Positions 1-11,478 of a DNA stretch of 64,000 nt are shown here, piece by piece. The stretch is taken from the NCBI GenBank assembly GCA_020310875.1, contig CM035432.1, forward strand, positions 94,880,467 through 94,944,466. The letters run 5' to 3'. The position numbers and the translations under genes are program-made. Origin of the DNA: Ceratopteris richardii (taxonomy: Eukaryota > Streptophyta > Polypodiopsida > Polypodiales > Pteridaceae). The notes beneath the pieces are model-generated. The model made no database searches. It worked only from the letters and a program-made list of their open reading frames with translations, and was not told the DNA's origin. The first letter of the stretch is position 1, and every line of letters starts with the position of its first letter.

Positions 1-651
1 AATCTATAAATAAATTATTAAATAGGTTAATTATATCTTAAGGAACCTTATCAAATTAATAGGAATATATATTAATTATTTATTTCCACTAAGCCTAAGG
101 TAATAATTAAAATGGGTTAAATTAAATCTTAGTCTAAGGAATAGTATTTATTCTAAAGTTTAGTATTTAAATAAATAAAAAAGAAGAAGTAAAAGGTTAT
201 TTAAAATCTAAAGTTTTTGGTCCATTGAATATTTAATTGGTTGGTTGAAAATTGGGGAAAACCACATAAAGGAAATTTCCACGCCTATTTTGTTGTTGGA
301 TTGTTTTTGAGTTAAACAGGAGTCAAATTAGGTAGTTGGTTCAGTTATCTAAAGGATATTGTAGGCTATGGTGGGCTACTCTCATCTATTTAAAGAGGGA
401 GTACGTGCTCACAAGTTCATGTGTTTTTTTTCAGGTACTTAATTCTTCTCTAGACTATAGTCATATTTGTACTTAGTTTTATGTCAGTCCTCTGACAGGA
501 GGAGAGAGAAGGCCATCTCTCTTGTCCTTCAATTTATGAAAAGCAAATTTTTTTAGGAAGTGCAGAGATTTGTTTTCTGATTTTTCTTTCTTTCCCCTCT
601 TCTTTTTCCCTTCTTCTTGCCTCTCCCTTTTTTATCTAAAAGAATTTTTTT
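1..651. other. AT-rich DNA without a gene; TATA-like site
   Basis: I see no coding region. A TATA-like motif TATTTAAAG lies at 387-395, followed about 25 bases later by CATGTGTTTTTTTTCAGG (418-435), which reads like a splice acceptor (pyrimidine tract plus CAG). The pair would suit the promoter and leader of an old LTR or of a gene whose coding part is gone. This is inference from short motifs only; no second copy delimiting an LTR was found. Confidence 0.25.
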
Positions 652-966
652 TCCCCTCTCTCTCCCTCCCTTTCTCTGCCGGCGGCGCAACTCTGCTGCG
701 CGCGCAACAGAGAGAGAGAGAGAGAAAGAGAGAATAGTAGAGAGAGAGAGAGTTTTAGTTTAAAATTTTTTATTTTATTTGTTTTTTTCTTTCTTCTTTT
801 TCTCCCTCCTTCTCCCTCTCTTTCTCTGCAACCGACGGACGCAGCCGTTGGCACAGTAGAGAGAGAGAGAAAGAGAGAGAGAGAGTGATAGAGAGAAAGA
901 GAGAGAGAGAGAGTGATAGAGAGAAAGAGATAGAGAGAGAGAGAAAGAGAGAGAGAGAAAGAGAGA
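652..966. repeat. Two CT-core-GA palindromic simple-repeat units
   Basis: Two units follow each other. Each has a CT-rich arm, a short GC-rich core and a GA-rich arm: CT 652-678, core 679-707, GA 708-754, then CT 782-829, core 830-854, GA 855-966. CT followed by GA on the same strand can pair with itself, so each unit could form an imperfect hairpin about the GC core. The open frame here is simple-sequence noise. Confidence 0.8.
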
Positions 967-1786
967 TAAGGGTTTTTTGGGTTTTTTTATATTTTATTGT
1001 CTTATGATTAATATAACTAATATTTTATATGTTTTAGTAATTCATATTTTATATGTTTTATTTTCTTAAATTAATATAACTAATATATGAAAGAAATATG
1101 AATTATAAATGTATATTATGAATGAAAATGATTTATTTATTTATGAATATATATGATTTATGTAGAAGTATTTATATATGTATGTGAATATATATGTTTT
1201 AATATATGTATGTGTAAGTATGTACTTATGTGTGTATGTTTTAATTAGTTCATTTTTATGTACTAAGTGTTAATGTTTTGGCATTTAAATTATGAGATGC
1301 ATATGCATTAAGTATGAGATGAATGATATGAATGAATAATGAATTTATTAAGAAATGGAGGGTGTGAAGGGTACATGTGTGTTTATTTAATGAAATTGAT
1401 TTCATATATTTCTTTTATGAGTTTCAGGTTACCAGAAGGAGGGTCCATTTAGTTTCTAACCTTACCTTTCTCCAAGATTCTATTACATTATCTAAACTTT
1501 TCTTTATCCATTCACTTAACCTAACCATTCTTAGCCTATTCATTTCTTTACCCTACCCATAACCTAAGCTTCTTCAACTTGATAGATACCTAAGTTCTTT
1601 TACCCAAGTACCAAGATAGTGCATGTTAGATATTAGGATATGCACCCATGTTAATTTAATGTATGAACCATGTTAGTTATTAGAGCATGTTAGTGCATAT
1701 TAGATGTTAGAAATTTATGCATCTAAGTTAATGCATGCTAATTAAAGTATGTATTTAAGTTGTTATGTATATTACATGTATGTGTA
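967..1786. other. AT-rich spacer, nothing recognised
   Basis: About 0.8 kb of AT-rich sequence with many TATATG and ATGAAT words. The only open frame (1377-1562, plus) is 61 codons of low-complexity hydrophobic residues and is not supported as a gene. Confidence 0.5.
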
Positions 1787-2220
1787 TGCATGTATATGTT
1801 AGTATGTGTTAGTATTTGTTCATGCATGTATATGTTAGTATGTGTTAGTATATGTTCATGCATATATATGTTAGTATGTGTTAGTATTTGTTCATGCATG
1901 TATATGTTAGTATGTGTTAGTATTTGTTCATGCATGTATATGTTAGTATGTGTTAGTATTTGTTCATGCATGTATATGTTAGTATGTGTTAGTATATGTC
2001 CATGCATGTACATGTTAGTGTATGTTCATATATGTATATGTTAGTATAGTATGCATATGTGTATTAGTGTGTATGATAGTATAGTTCATGCATGTGTGTG
2101 TTTATGCATGTGCATGCATGTTCATACATGTGTATGTTAGTGTATGTTCATGCATGTGTGTGTTTATGCATGTGCATGAATGTTTATGCATGTATGTATG
2201 TTAATTAAAAAATGCATGTT
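1787..2220. repeat. 36-bp minisatellite
   Basis: Six close copies of a 36-bp unit beginning TGCATGTATATGTTAG start at 1787, 1823, 1859, 1895, 1931 and 1967, with a further copy from 2003 that decays into TGCATG/TGTATG-rich sequence to about 2220. Because 36 is divisible by three, both strands stay open and give repetitive pseudo-proteins. The unit is alternating purine-pyrimidine rich. Confidence 0.9.
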
Positions 2221-2428
2221 TATCTATGAGTACACAATGTATGTTGATGTATATTAAAATAATTATGTAAATGAATTATTTATTGTAATATATCTATTTT
2301 AATAAAACAATGTATTTAATATATATGTGTTTTAGAAAGATTAATTACTTTAGTGTTATTTATAAAATGCTAAATGAGTGTTAAATTTTATAGAGATATA
2401 CTAATTTCTCTCATGTGTTTTTTTTTCA

Positions 2429-2592
2429 GATTTGATTTCTGAAGAATTGCAGCCTCTTCGTGAACAGAAGATTTGATTTCTGAAGAATTGCAGCCTCTTG
2501 GTGAACTGAAGATTTGATTTCTGAAGATTTGCAGCCTCTTGGTGAACTGAAGGTTTGATTTCTGAAGAACTGCAGCCTCTTGGTGAACTGAA
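2429..2592. repeat. 41-bp tandem repeat, four copies
   Basis: Four consecutive 41-bp units begin at 2429, 2470, 2511 and 2552, each containing GATTTCTGAAGA and GCAGCCTCTTGGTGAA with few differences. The array is bracketed by two near-identical pyrimidine-plus-CAG motifs, at 2412-2429 and 2611-2627. The period is not a multiple of three, so this is not a protein repeat. Confidence 0.9.
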
Positions 2593-2798
2593 GGCTGTTG
2601 CCCTCTTTCATATGTGTTTTTTTTCAGAAAGCTATTGGCGAACTGGAGATACACATGTGACCTGAAGTTTGAAAAGCAGAGATTGTCCTTAGTTTGAAAC
2701 TTTTATTAGCTTGTATAGGCTATCTTTTAGACTGTCATTTATAAACATCATCCTTGAGGTTGTATAGGACTTTGGTTATTAATTGAGTATGATCTTTT

Positions 2799-3125
2799 AT
2801 GTCTAAAGAAAGTTCTTCGAATAGTTCCTTTCTACCTTCATTAACTTTTGAATTGTTGTTTCCAAAACCAATAGAAGATAAAGAATCAATAAAAGAAGTA
2901 ATAGTAGAAGAATCTTTGCACGATCCTAGGACAACTATAACTTTACTTTCTACTGTTCCTCCTAGTGTTAGTGAAGATTCCTCCAACTGTAGATAGAACC
3001 GTAGAAAATATCCAAGAAGAAACAAACGAAACTATAAAAGATCAAATAGTTAGTGAAAAGATTATCCTACCTTCTTATTTTGACGAAGTTGAACTTTATA
3101 GGAAAGCTTCACCTTACGGACCTTA
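2799..3125 (+). other. Coding-like acidic/serine-rich stretch, unrecognised
   Basis: The plus strand reads 65 codons from 2799 (opening MSKESSSNSSFLPSL, rich in Ser, Glu and Lys), and a neighbouring frame carries on with an acidic stretch that includes LPSYFDEVELY near 3070-3110. The composition is more protein-like than the surrounding AT-rich DNA, but I recognise no domain, catalytic motif or family. It may be a decayed exon or a retroelement leader. There is no convincing promoter or stop context. Confidence 0.2.
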
Positions 3126-4287
3126 GGAAAAGGTATACTTGTACGTGTCCTGCATAGTCACCCTGTGTGCGCCGTTAGCGAGGCGACTGAATTGATCTGC
3201 CAATCGTCAGAAATCGGGCCCACAACGCCGAGGTTGCTGTTATTCTCAAGGAGTGGGTGGCGTGAGATCACCAGGAGACCACCTCACTTCATGTCAAGTT
3301 CAAGTGTCGAAGAGCGAAGGAGGTCTAGAAGGGGAAGAGCGGTGCGGGGTTGGATCAGGCCCCACTGGGTGTGAGTATATCATCCTCCAATATGGAAAGC
3401 GATGTATACACACTGGGCACCTTGCCCTGGTAGGTCATCGTATCGTATGCCCACGCCTCAAAAGAGAAAGCAAAAAGTGCCCGATCGTATGGACCGAAGT
3501 TGTAGGGCATATGCTTCGTGAATGTGGAATGACAAATACAATGCTCTCTAAAAACTAAATCACCAGTACTCGATGTGCCAAACAAATGGGCTGTGATCAA
3601 TGATGGTAATAATATACAACTGATGTCACCACGTGACTTTGAGTAATACAAAAATTTTGCTACAGTTCGGATGGACAAATACAAGACAGTCACTCCGCTA
3701 CAGTGCAAAAGGACTCCCTTTAACTTCTCTTCGATCTTTGTAGTAGGATCTTCACTTTACTTCAGTCTTCGATCAAAGCTTTACTTCAAGTCTTCATGGA
3801 AATAACTTTGCTTCTCTTTACTTCAAAAATCCGACAAAACTTGGAGAGAATGAGTAGGGTAATGCTTCACTTTGGTCTCAAAAACATCAACTCTGTACTT
3901 CATATAATCTCAGAAAAAAAAGATTGATTGGCACCTAAAGAGAATCCATGGGGCAGGGGAAAAAAAACATTAGTACATTTCGAAATTCATAAAAACACAC
4001 TCATGGGAAAAAAAACTCTCCTCTAAAATGTATAATCCTTCTTTTTGTTTACATAAATCTTTTTAATTTGTCTTATTTCTTTTTGTTTCTTTTATGTGGT
4101 TTTCTTTTGATTATACATATTCTTAATTAAATCCTAGTTTAATTTTCAATTTCATTTCTATTCATTTATTTACATTACACTTTACACATCTAAATATTTC
4201 GTGCATCTTCTTTTCTTAATCTAATAAAGAAAAACAATTCAAACAAAACATCTTCATCTCTTTCCCCTTTTCCAATATGCTGGAATC
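3126..4287. other. Unassigned block, part relatively GC-rich
   Basis: 3140-3560 is noticeably richer in GC and CpG than its neighbours and is open on both strands for about 100 codons (3253-3558 plus, 3355-3708 minus), with no motif I can name in either. From about 3700 it falls back to AT-rich DNA. I see no RNA gene, LTR end or inverted repeat that explains the GC-rich part. Confidence 0.35.
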
Positions 4288-5215
4288 CTCTCTCTCTCTC
4301 TCCCCCTTTCTCTCTCTCTCGAGCACTGACAAGTTTAAGATGATAATAGTTATCATTCTAAAATTAAGCCTTAGGTTTTAAAAAATCATCAAAAGGAAGA
4401 ACAAAGATGTTCCTTTGATTGGGCTCGCATCGCAATAGAGTAAGAAAGAGAATTTGAAGCTTGCTATGAAGTGGCAATGCATTATCATTAAAAGTGAGTT
4501 ACATGGACAATACAATTGAGCGTATGCGAAGATATCTAGTGCCCATATGCGCAAAACAAAGAACCAATAAGAGTATGCTATCACAGAATTATGTGAACAT
4601 CATGATAAGCTTTGGATCGAACAACATCTCTCTCTCTCTCTCTCTTTCTCTCCCTCCATCCCTCTCTCTCTCTCTCTGGCCACACGGCATCTTCTTTCTC
4701 TGATCTTCTCTGCTTCCTTTCCACGGCCATCACTACTCGTCGCTTTTCTCTCTTTTTCTTCGTTAAAACCACGACTCTCTCTGCCTGAGTTTTTAGTGCT
4801 TGTGTAGCTATCTGTGACCGCCATCTCTCCAACTCTCTTCTCTCTCTCTCTCTCTATCTCTCTCTCGTGTTCACAATTTTTTGCCACCCTAAGATTTACT
4901 TATGTGGTTCGTTCTCTCTCTCTCTCTCTCTCGTTTTTGTGCATGCCTTCTATAGGTGAACAATCTGCTGACTGGCGTATATCATCTCTTTCCCTCTGAT
5001 CAGCTCCCAAATCTGTTGCTGTAGGTCTTGTTCAATAAGTCTCTCTCTCTCTCTCTGATCTCTTCATTTCTTTCACCTCTAGTGGCTGTAGTACCATCTC
5101 CTCGCTGTCTTCTCTCTCTCTTTCTCTCTCTCTCTGAATTCCATCTCTTTTCCGTCTTGCCACCTCTATCGGACAATCACTGCCTTCTTCTTCCCTCTCT
5201 CTCTTGGAAAAAGAG
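4288..5215. repeat. CT-microsatellite-rich block
   Basis: CT runs recur at about 4288-4322, 4626-4678, 4838-4865, 4912-4932, 5040-5058 and 5108-5136, separated by short unique stretches. All open frames across it are Ser/Leu-rich on the plus strand and Arg/Glu-rich on the minus strand, as expected from CT/GA repeats, and are not genes. Confidence 0.75.
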
Positions 5216-5387
5216 TGGTATCTTTCACTTTTGAGAGCATGTTTATTAACAGAAATATCATCATCTGAATCTGTAGACTCCAAAAATGCTTCAAACTATG
5301 ACCGCATAAGTTTTCCTGGATATGGTGGCATTCCTGTAGCCTGATTGTAAACAAAGATTTTATCTCCATGTAATCTTGAGGTGCCAT
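5216..5387 (-). pseudogene. Short coding-like fragment cut by element A
   Basis: On the minus strand, reading away from the LTR of element A, one frame gives a normal-looking peptide containing HGDKIFVYNQATGMPPYPGK and then ESTDSDDDISVNKHALKSE, with one in-frame stop between them. The fragment starts directly at the LTR edge (5387/5388), so A may have landed in an exon. I do not recognise the protein. The sequence beyond the other side of A does not obviously continue it, and that LTR is itself incomplete. Confidence 0.25.
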
Positions 5388-6447
5388 TGTTGGGAATGAT
5401 GGATGGACACTCCAAGAGAGTGAGTAGGTACTGCCAAATCTTGCTTTGTGCCAGCCCTTCGATGCTTCAAAGTTGATAAGTGGACCTTCTTAGCTTTCCA
5501 ATGACACCATAAAATGGCCTATGTACTTCGGAAATGATGTATGTAAAGATTGAATCAAAACAGACAACTTTGAACTTCAAGCTTCAAAGAAAACCTTTTA
5601 TTTTTGACTTGATATCTACTAGATCTTTTGCTTAGTATGATCAGCACAGTAGGAATTTGAAAAATTCCTTTTAGGGATATCTAATTAGCTTAGCAAGCTA
5701 ACTATTCCAAGTGGAATGATATAAAAAGACTAATTATGCTCAGAGAAATCAATTTAGCAAGTAAACCTTTATGCCCGATTTTTTAGGACTGTTGCAGACT
5801 TTGACCTGTGATCACCTCGACGAGCTTTTCTCTGAAAATGGTTGAATAGAATTCCTTAAAATTTTGATAGCGTGTAGACAACTTTGAGCTAGTTTCAAGA
5901 AGCTATAGATCTTTGAATTTGGTGAAAAAATGAGTGAGATATGCTCTTCACAAGTTGATAGACTTTCAAGTACTATGACAGAGAACTCTGAAATGAACAA
6001 TGTAGATATATGTATTAATGAACACTTGTATACAATGCCATAGGCATGTATATCATTGCCTTATGGTGTAGATAGGTGTGGGCTAGAGTGTAGGCCTCAC
6101 ACACACTCAGAATCGACAAAGATGAGCTCGGGAATGATGAGTCTTACCCGTGACTTTTTCAAGATCAATTTTATAGTAGTTGTGTTAAAGTTTGAATTTG
6201 AAATCAAAATTTTGGCTCTCTCTAATCATGCTCCTACATCCTAGGAGATATTTCATCAATCAAAGCTAACCTTTTTCTACGAGTTCCTTTTGGTAGGTGT
6301 TTACAAAGATTCCAAGTCAAATGTGACTTTTACAAAAGAGTAAAGTGGTAATTAACCACTAGCATTGGTTCCTATGCTTCTCCAAATGTGTATGAACTTC
6401 AAGGTATTCTTCAAGCCAATTGTGTAGGCTTGTGACTTGCACCAACA
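5388..6447 (-). repeat. Element A 3' LTR
   Basis: A 1060-bp LTR. On the plus strand it begins TGTTGGGAATGATGG and ends GTGACTTGCACCAACA; on the element strand it runs TGTTGGTG...CCCAACA, giving the usual TG...CA ends. The polypurine tract lies next to its right edge. Confidence 0.9.
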
Positions 6448-6488
6448 GCTCCCCCTCAAGCCAAACATTTTGGCTTGGTCGTCATTCT

Positions 6489-9400
6489 TCAATCTTCATG
6501 CATATCCTGCAATCCAATAATTGATTTGAACCTGCAAAGTTTGGTTCCATCCAATGCTTTAGTTAGCAAATCTGCACATTGCATGTTGGTTGATACATAA
6601 GTGAGTTGAATGTCCTTGCTTAATAGCTTCTCTCTCGCATAATGGTAATGGAACTCTATGTGTTTGGTCCTAGCATGATAGATAGGATTAACTGCAAGGT
6701 GAAGTGAGCTTGTATTATCTCCAAAGATCAATGGTAACCTAGTATGTAGACCCAATTTTGTATACAATAGCTTGATCCATATGGGTTCTTGAGTGGCATT
6801 TGCCAATCCTCTATACTCTGCCTCTGTAGAAGATAAAGCTATAGTAGGTTGCTTCTTTGAAGACCATGATATTGGTTTATCACCTGCAAATGATATGTAT
6901 CCAGAAGTGCTCCTCCTATCATCCTTGCATCCTGCCCAATCTGCATCTGAATAAATCTTGATATCTAAATCAAAAGTGTAAGGGAAATACAAACCATGAT
7001 TTTGTGTACCCTTGAGATACTTCATGTGAGGTGCTCTATGCTTGTGCATAAACTGACTTAGCACACTAACTCCATATGCAATATCTATCCTTGTCAAGGT
7101 AGCATAGTTCAAGCTTCCAACTATACTTTGGTAACCTGTAATATCATCAATTTCATCACCTTCATGTGCACTTAGTTTTAGGTTTACCTCCATTGGAGTA
7201 CTTGCAACTTTGGCATCCTACAAATGAAACTTCTTCAACATATCCTGTATGTATTTTTTCTTAGTAATATAGATTCCAGAGTTAGTATAGACTAACTCAA
7301 GTCCAAGAAAGTATTTTAGTAGACGAAGATCATTGATCTTCAACTCCTTCATCATCTGGTTCTTGATTTTTTTAATTCCATTGACATCATTACCTGTAAG
7401 TATGATATCATCAACATATACACATAGGTATATTACCTCTGAATTACTTCTCTTGATGAATAGAGAAGTGTCTGCCTTGCTCATGACAAAACCTTGGTCT
7501 TGAAGGTATGTGGTCAACCTGTGATTCCATGCCCTAGGTGCCTGCTTCAATCCATAAAGAGCTTTATTCAATGTGCACACATATGTTACCTTGTTTGGAT
7601 CCTCATAGTCAGGAGGTTGTGACATATATACCTCCTCTGAAATCCATCCATTAAGAAATTCATTTTTTGACATCCAATTCATACATGTTCCAATTTTTTG
7701 ATGCAGCCACACTTACCAACACTCTAATGGTTGGCATCTTGGCCACATGTGAGAATGTCTCTTCATAGTCAATGCCTTGGGTTTGTCCAAAACCCTTGGC
7801 CACCAATCTGGCTTTGTACCTATTAATTGAACCATCAGAATTTCTTTTGATTTTATAGATCCATCTGGATCCAATTACCTTCATGGACTCTTTCTTTGGT
7901 ACTAGTTCCCATGTGTCACTTTCCTTGAGTACTTCGATCTCCTCATCCATAGCTTCTCTCCATTTTGTCTTAGTCTTTGCTTCTTCATATGATCCTAGTT
8001 CTTCAATTCACAAGTCTTTGGCAAGATAAACAGAGTGTTTAGTAACAAGAGATGTATCATACCCATATTTGATAGGTTTTTTGCTCTCCCTTTGTGATCT
8101 TCTGATTGATTGATTTGAAGGTTCAGGTATGTCTTCAAGCTTCTTCATTTTGACTTTGCCCTTGGACTTCCATGCCTTGAACTCTTCAAGGTTGATAATA
8201 TCTTCATCATCCGAATTTGATTTTTCATTCTGAGTAGGTTCCTCCTTAGCAAGACTTGGAAACTCCTCCTCCAAGTCATAGGGTAGTTTGAACTTCCTGC
8301 ATTCATTCTCATACCAAGAATAATTTTCATCAAAGACAACATCTCTACAAACCATGAATCCCTTATTGGAAGGGTTGTAAAACCTGTATCCTTTCTGATT
8401 TAGATCATATCCAATAAAGATACACTTCTCAACCTTAGGGTCTAGCTTACCTCTTATCTGAGAAGGAATGTGTACATATGCTACACATCCAAAGATCCTA
8501 CAATGATCAAGTGAGGGTCTCTTCCCATGCCATGCTTCATAAGGTGTCATCCCATCAAGGGACTTAGATGGTAACCTGTTCATGAGGTAAGTGGCAGTAG
8601 AAACAGTCTCTGCCCATAGGTAATTAGGTAACTTTTTTTCATTCAACATAGACCTAGCTGTTTCAACAATCAACCTATTTCTTCTCTCGGCTACCCCATT
8701 CGGTTCAAGAGTATACCTTGTGGTGATTTCTCTCTTGATTTGTCTATCTTGCAAGAATGCTTCAAACTCATTTGAGAAGTACTCACCTCCTCCATCTGAC
8801 CTTAGCCTCTTTAGATTCTTCCCTGTCTGATTCTCAACAAGTGCAATATATTTTTTAAAACAATTGAACACTTCATCTCTGTGCTTCATGAAGTACAGTA
8901 CAATCCATCTGCTATAATCATCAGTTAAAGATACATAGTACCTTGATCCTTAGATTGAGGGGTCTTTGCTTGGTCCCCATACATCTGTATGGACAAGCTC
9001 TAAGTAATCCTCATGCATGTAGCCTTTCCTTGAGAAGGGTAACCTATGAGACTTCCCAAACTGACAAGCACCACATTTATATATCATGTGTTGTTTGGAA
9101 ACATTGGGTATTCCAATTACACATTGATCCGTGCATATCTGTTTCAAGGTTCTTTCTCCTACATGCCCTAATCTTTTATGCCAAATCTCTAGTTCTGAAA
9201 GTGTTTGATCTTTATAATTGTAGAGTGCAATATTCTTTGTGTCTTCTAGCTCAAAAGTAAAAAGTCTACCTGATTTTTCTCCTTTTGCTATTCTCTTGAA
9301 CCCCTGCTTGGGATCCTCCACAAATGCTCCAAATTGGTTGAATCTGACCTGCAAACCTTTTTCCACAATCTGCCCAACACTCATCAAGTTTTTGGTAATG

Positions 9401-10684
9401 GTTGGTACATATAGTACCCTACTCAACAAGTTTTGATTTCCATCACAAGTCTTAACATTTCCAACCTTAACTACTGAGTGCTTGGTGTCATCACCTGTTT
9501 GTACTTGATGCTTACCTTTTGGTTCTTCAAGGTCAGAGAGTAGAGCTACATTGCCAGCCACATGATTTGAGCATCCTGAGTCAATGTAGAAGAGGTGGTC
9601 ATCATTTGTACCTGGTTTTGAAGTCATATTCATGATCAGAAGAGAATTATCCTGCTCCTCTGTATAGTTGTTGTAGTCCTTCCTGGTATTTGCCATTGTA
9701 GTTGTTGTTGTAGTTATTGTTGTAGTTCTTGTTGTAGTTGTTGTTGTAGCCTTGGTGATGGTTGAATCTACCTCTTGACTGTGAGTATCCACCTCTTTGA
9801 TATCCTCTTCCTCTCTGATTCCTGTAGTTCTTGAAACACTCATCTCTAGTATGATTTGATAAACCACAAATGTTGCATGGTGAGGAGTTATAGGATCTCC
9901 CCCTACCTTGCTTACCTCCTCTGCCCCTTCCTCTTGATGATCTACCTCTTCCTGCATAGTTGGCTTGAGAGGTAGTGCCTTCATCCTCTATCTTCTTGTT
10001 CTTGCCTTTATCTTTAGCTTTACTTTTATCAGTGTATAGGGCAGAAGAACTATTACCTTTGGATGTATCTCCATTCTTGTTGAGCTTTGCTTCATGAGTG
10101 AAAAATTGTCCCATCAGAGTTGTAAGATCTGGAATTTGCATGTCCATGTAAAGGTCCATGGCAGTGGTGAAGCTTTCCCATTTGTCATCAGCTTTGATCC
10201 CATTGATCACTTGCCTTATTATTTGCTCTTCTTCAATCTCTTCTCCTATGCTTGCTAACTGATCTGCCACAACTTTGATCTTAGTCACAAACTTTGAAAT
10301 AGCCTGCTTAGGTTGCTTGCTTAGTGTGGTGAATTCAATCCACAATTGATTTTTTCTCGCCCTTGTGTTGGATGAGAAATAAGATGACAAGGTTTCCCAA
10401 GTCTCTTAGGATGTCTTATAGTTTCTAATATGTGGCAAAAGAAAATTAGAGATGGAGTTGAGTAAGTAAGACCTTGCTAATGCATCCTTGGCACACCATG
10501 TGTTGAGCTTTTCATGTTCTTCCTTTGTTGGTAGTCCCCTGGTTTTGAATGAGGGCAATTCCTCATCTCCTGAGATGTATCCATAGAGACTCCTTCCTTG
10601 TAGGTATGTCTTCATCCTTAGAGACCATGCCTGATAGTTGTTCCTGTCCAATTTATCAATAAATGAAGGATAACCATCTCCCAT
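6489..10684 (-). pseudogene. Element A gag-pol remnant
   Basis: Copia polyprotein in several open stretches. The gag (UBN2-type) region begins at 10684 and carries LDRNNYQAWSLRMKTYL; the zinc knuckle CNICGLSNHTRDEC is near 9835-9880; the aspartic protease signature YIDSGCSNH is near 9570; the HHCC GAG-pre-integrase block is near 9190-9050; the DDE integrase core spans about 9010-8640; reverse transcriptase spans about 7950-7220 with YVDD near 7425; RNase H spans about 7000-6500 with SDADWAG. In the family these parts make the particle, mature it, copy the RNA and integrate the DNA. Several breaks show it is a fossil. Confidence 0.9.
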
Positions 10685-10710
10685 TTTACCTTAACTTGCT
10701 TTGATACCAT

Positions 10711-11478
10711 TGTTGGGAATGATGGATGGACACTCCAAGAGAATGAGTAGGTACTGCCAAATCTTGCTTTGTACCAGCCCTTTGATGCTTCAGAGTTGAT
10801 AAGTGGACCTTCTTAGCTTTCCAATGACACTATAAAATGGCCTATGTACTTTGGAAATGATGTATGTAAATATTGAATCAAAGTAGACAACTTTGAACTT
10901 CAAGCTTCAAAGAAAACCTTCTATTTTTGAGTTGACACCTGCTCGATCTTTTGCTCAGTATGACTAGCACAATAGGAATTGGAAAAATTCCTTTTAGGGG
11001 TATCTAATTAGCTTAGCAAGCTAACTATTTCAACTGGAATGATATAAAAAGATTAACTATGCTAAGAGAAATCAATTTAGCAAGTAAAACTTTACCCTCG
11101 ATTTTTTAGGACTATTGCAGACTTTGACCAGTGATCACCTCGATGATCCTTTCTCTGAAATGGCTGAATAGAATTCCTTCAAAAATTTTGCCAGCATGTA
11201 GATAAATTTGAGCTGGTTCCAAAAAGCTATAGATCTTTGAATTTGGTGAAAAAATGAGTGAGATATGCTCTTCACAAGTTGACAGACTTTCAAGTAGTAT
11301 GACAGAGAACTCAGAAATGAACAATGTAGATATATGTATTAATGAACACTTGTATACAATGCCATAGGCATGAATATCATTGCCTAATGGTGTAGATCGG
11401 TGTGGGCTAGAGTGTAGGTCAGAATTGACAAAGATGAGCTCGGGAACGATGAGTCTTACCCGTGACTTTTTAAAGATC
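10711..11478 (-). repeat. Element A 5' LTR, incomplete
   Basis: It repeats 5388 to about 6166 and then stops matching at about 11478, so the outer part of this LTR is gone. It sits next to the primer-binding site at 10698-10709. The sequence beyond 11478 is unrelated to the other LTR. Confidence 0.85.

Larger units (their letters stand above)
5388..11478 (-). mobile_element. Copia LTR retrotransposon A (broken)
   Basis: A Ty1/Copia element reading leftward. It has two LTR copies, a primer-binding site complementary to the initiator tRNA-Met 3' end (plus strand GCTTTGATACCA, 10698-10709) and a polypurine tract (plus strand CTCCCCCTC, about 6449-6457). Gag, protease, integrase, reverse transcriptase and RNase H follow in Copia order. 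The right-hand LTR is incomplete, so no target duplication can be read. It is broken by several changes. By eye the LTRs differ at about 6 percent of sites in the first 270 bases. It is the same family as B. Confidence 0.92.

Noticed and set aside
1738-2044. Long repetitive open frames on both strands
   Set aside because: They are artefacts of a 36-bp minisatellite whose period is a multiple of three.
2388-2654. Minus-strand repetitive protein frames
   Set aside because: They come from the 41-bp tandem array; the period shifts frame each copy and no start or family supports a gene.
3253-3708. Overlapping 100-117-codon frames on both strands
   Set aside because: GC-rich DNA with few stops gives such frames; no domain seen in either direction.
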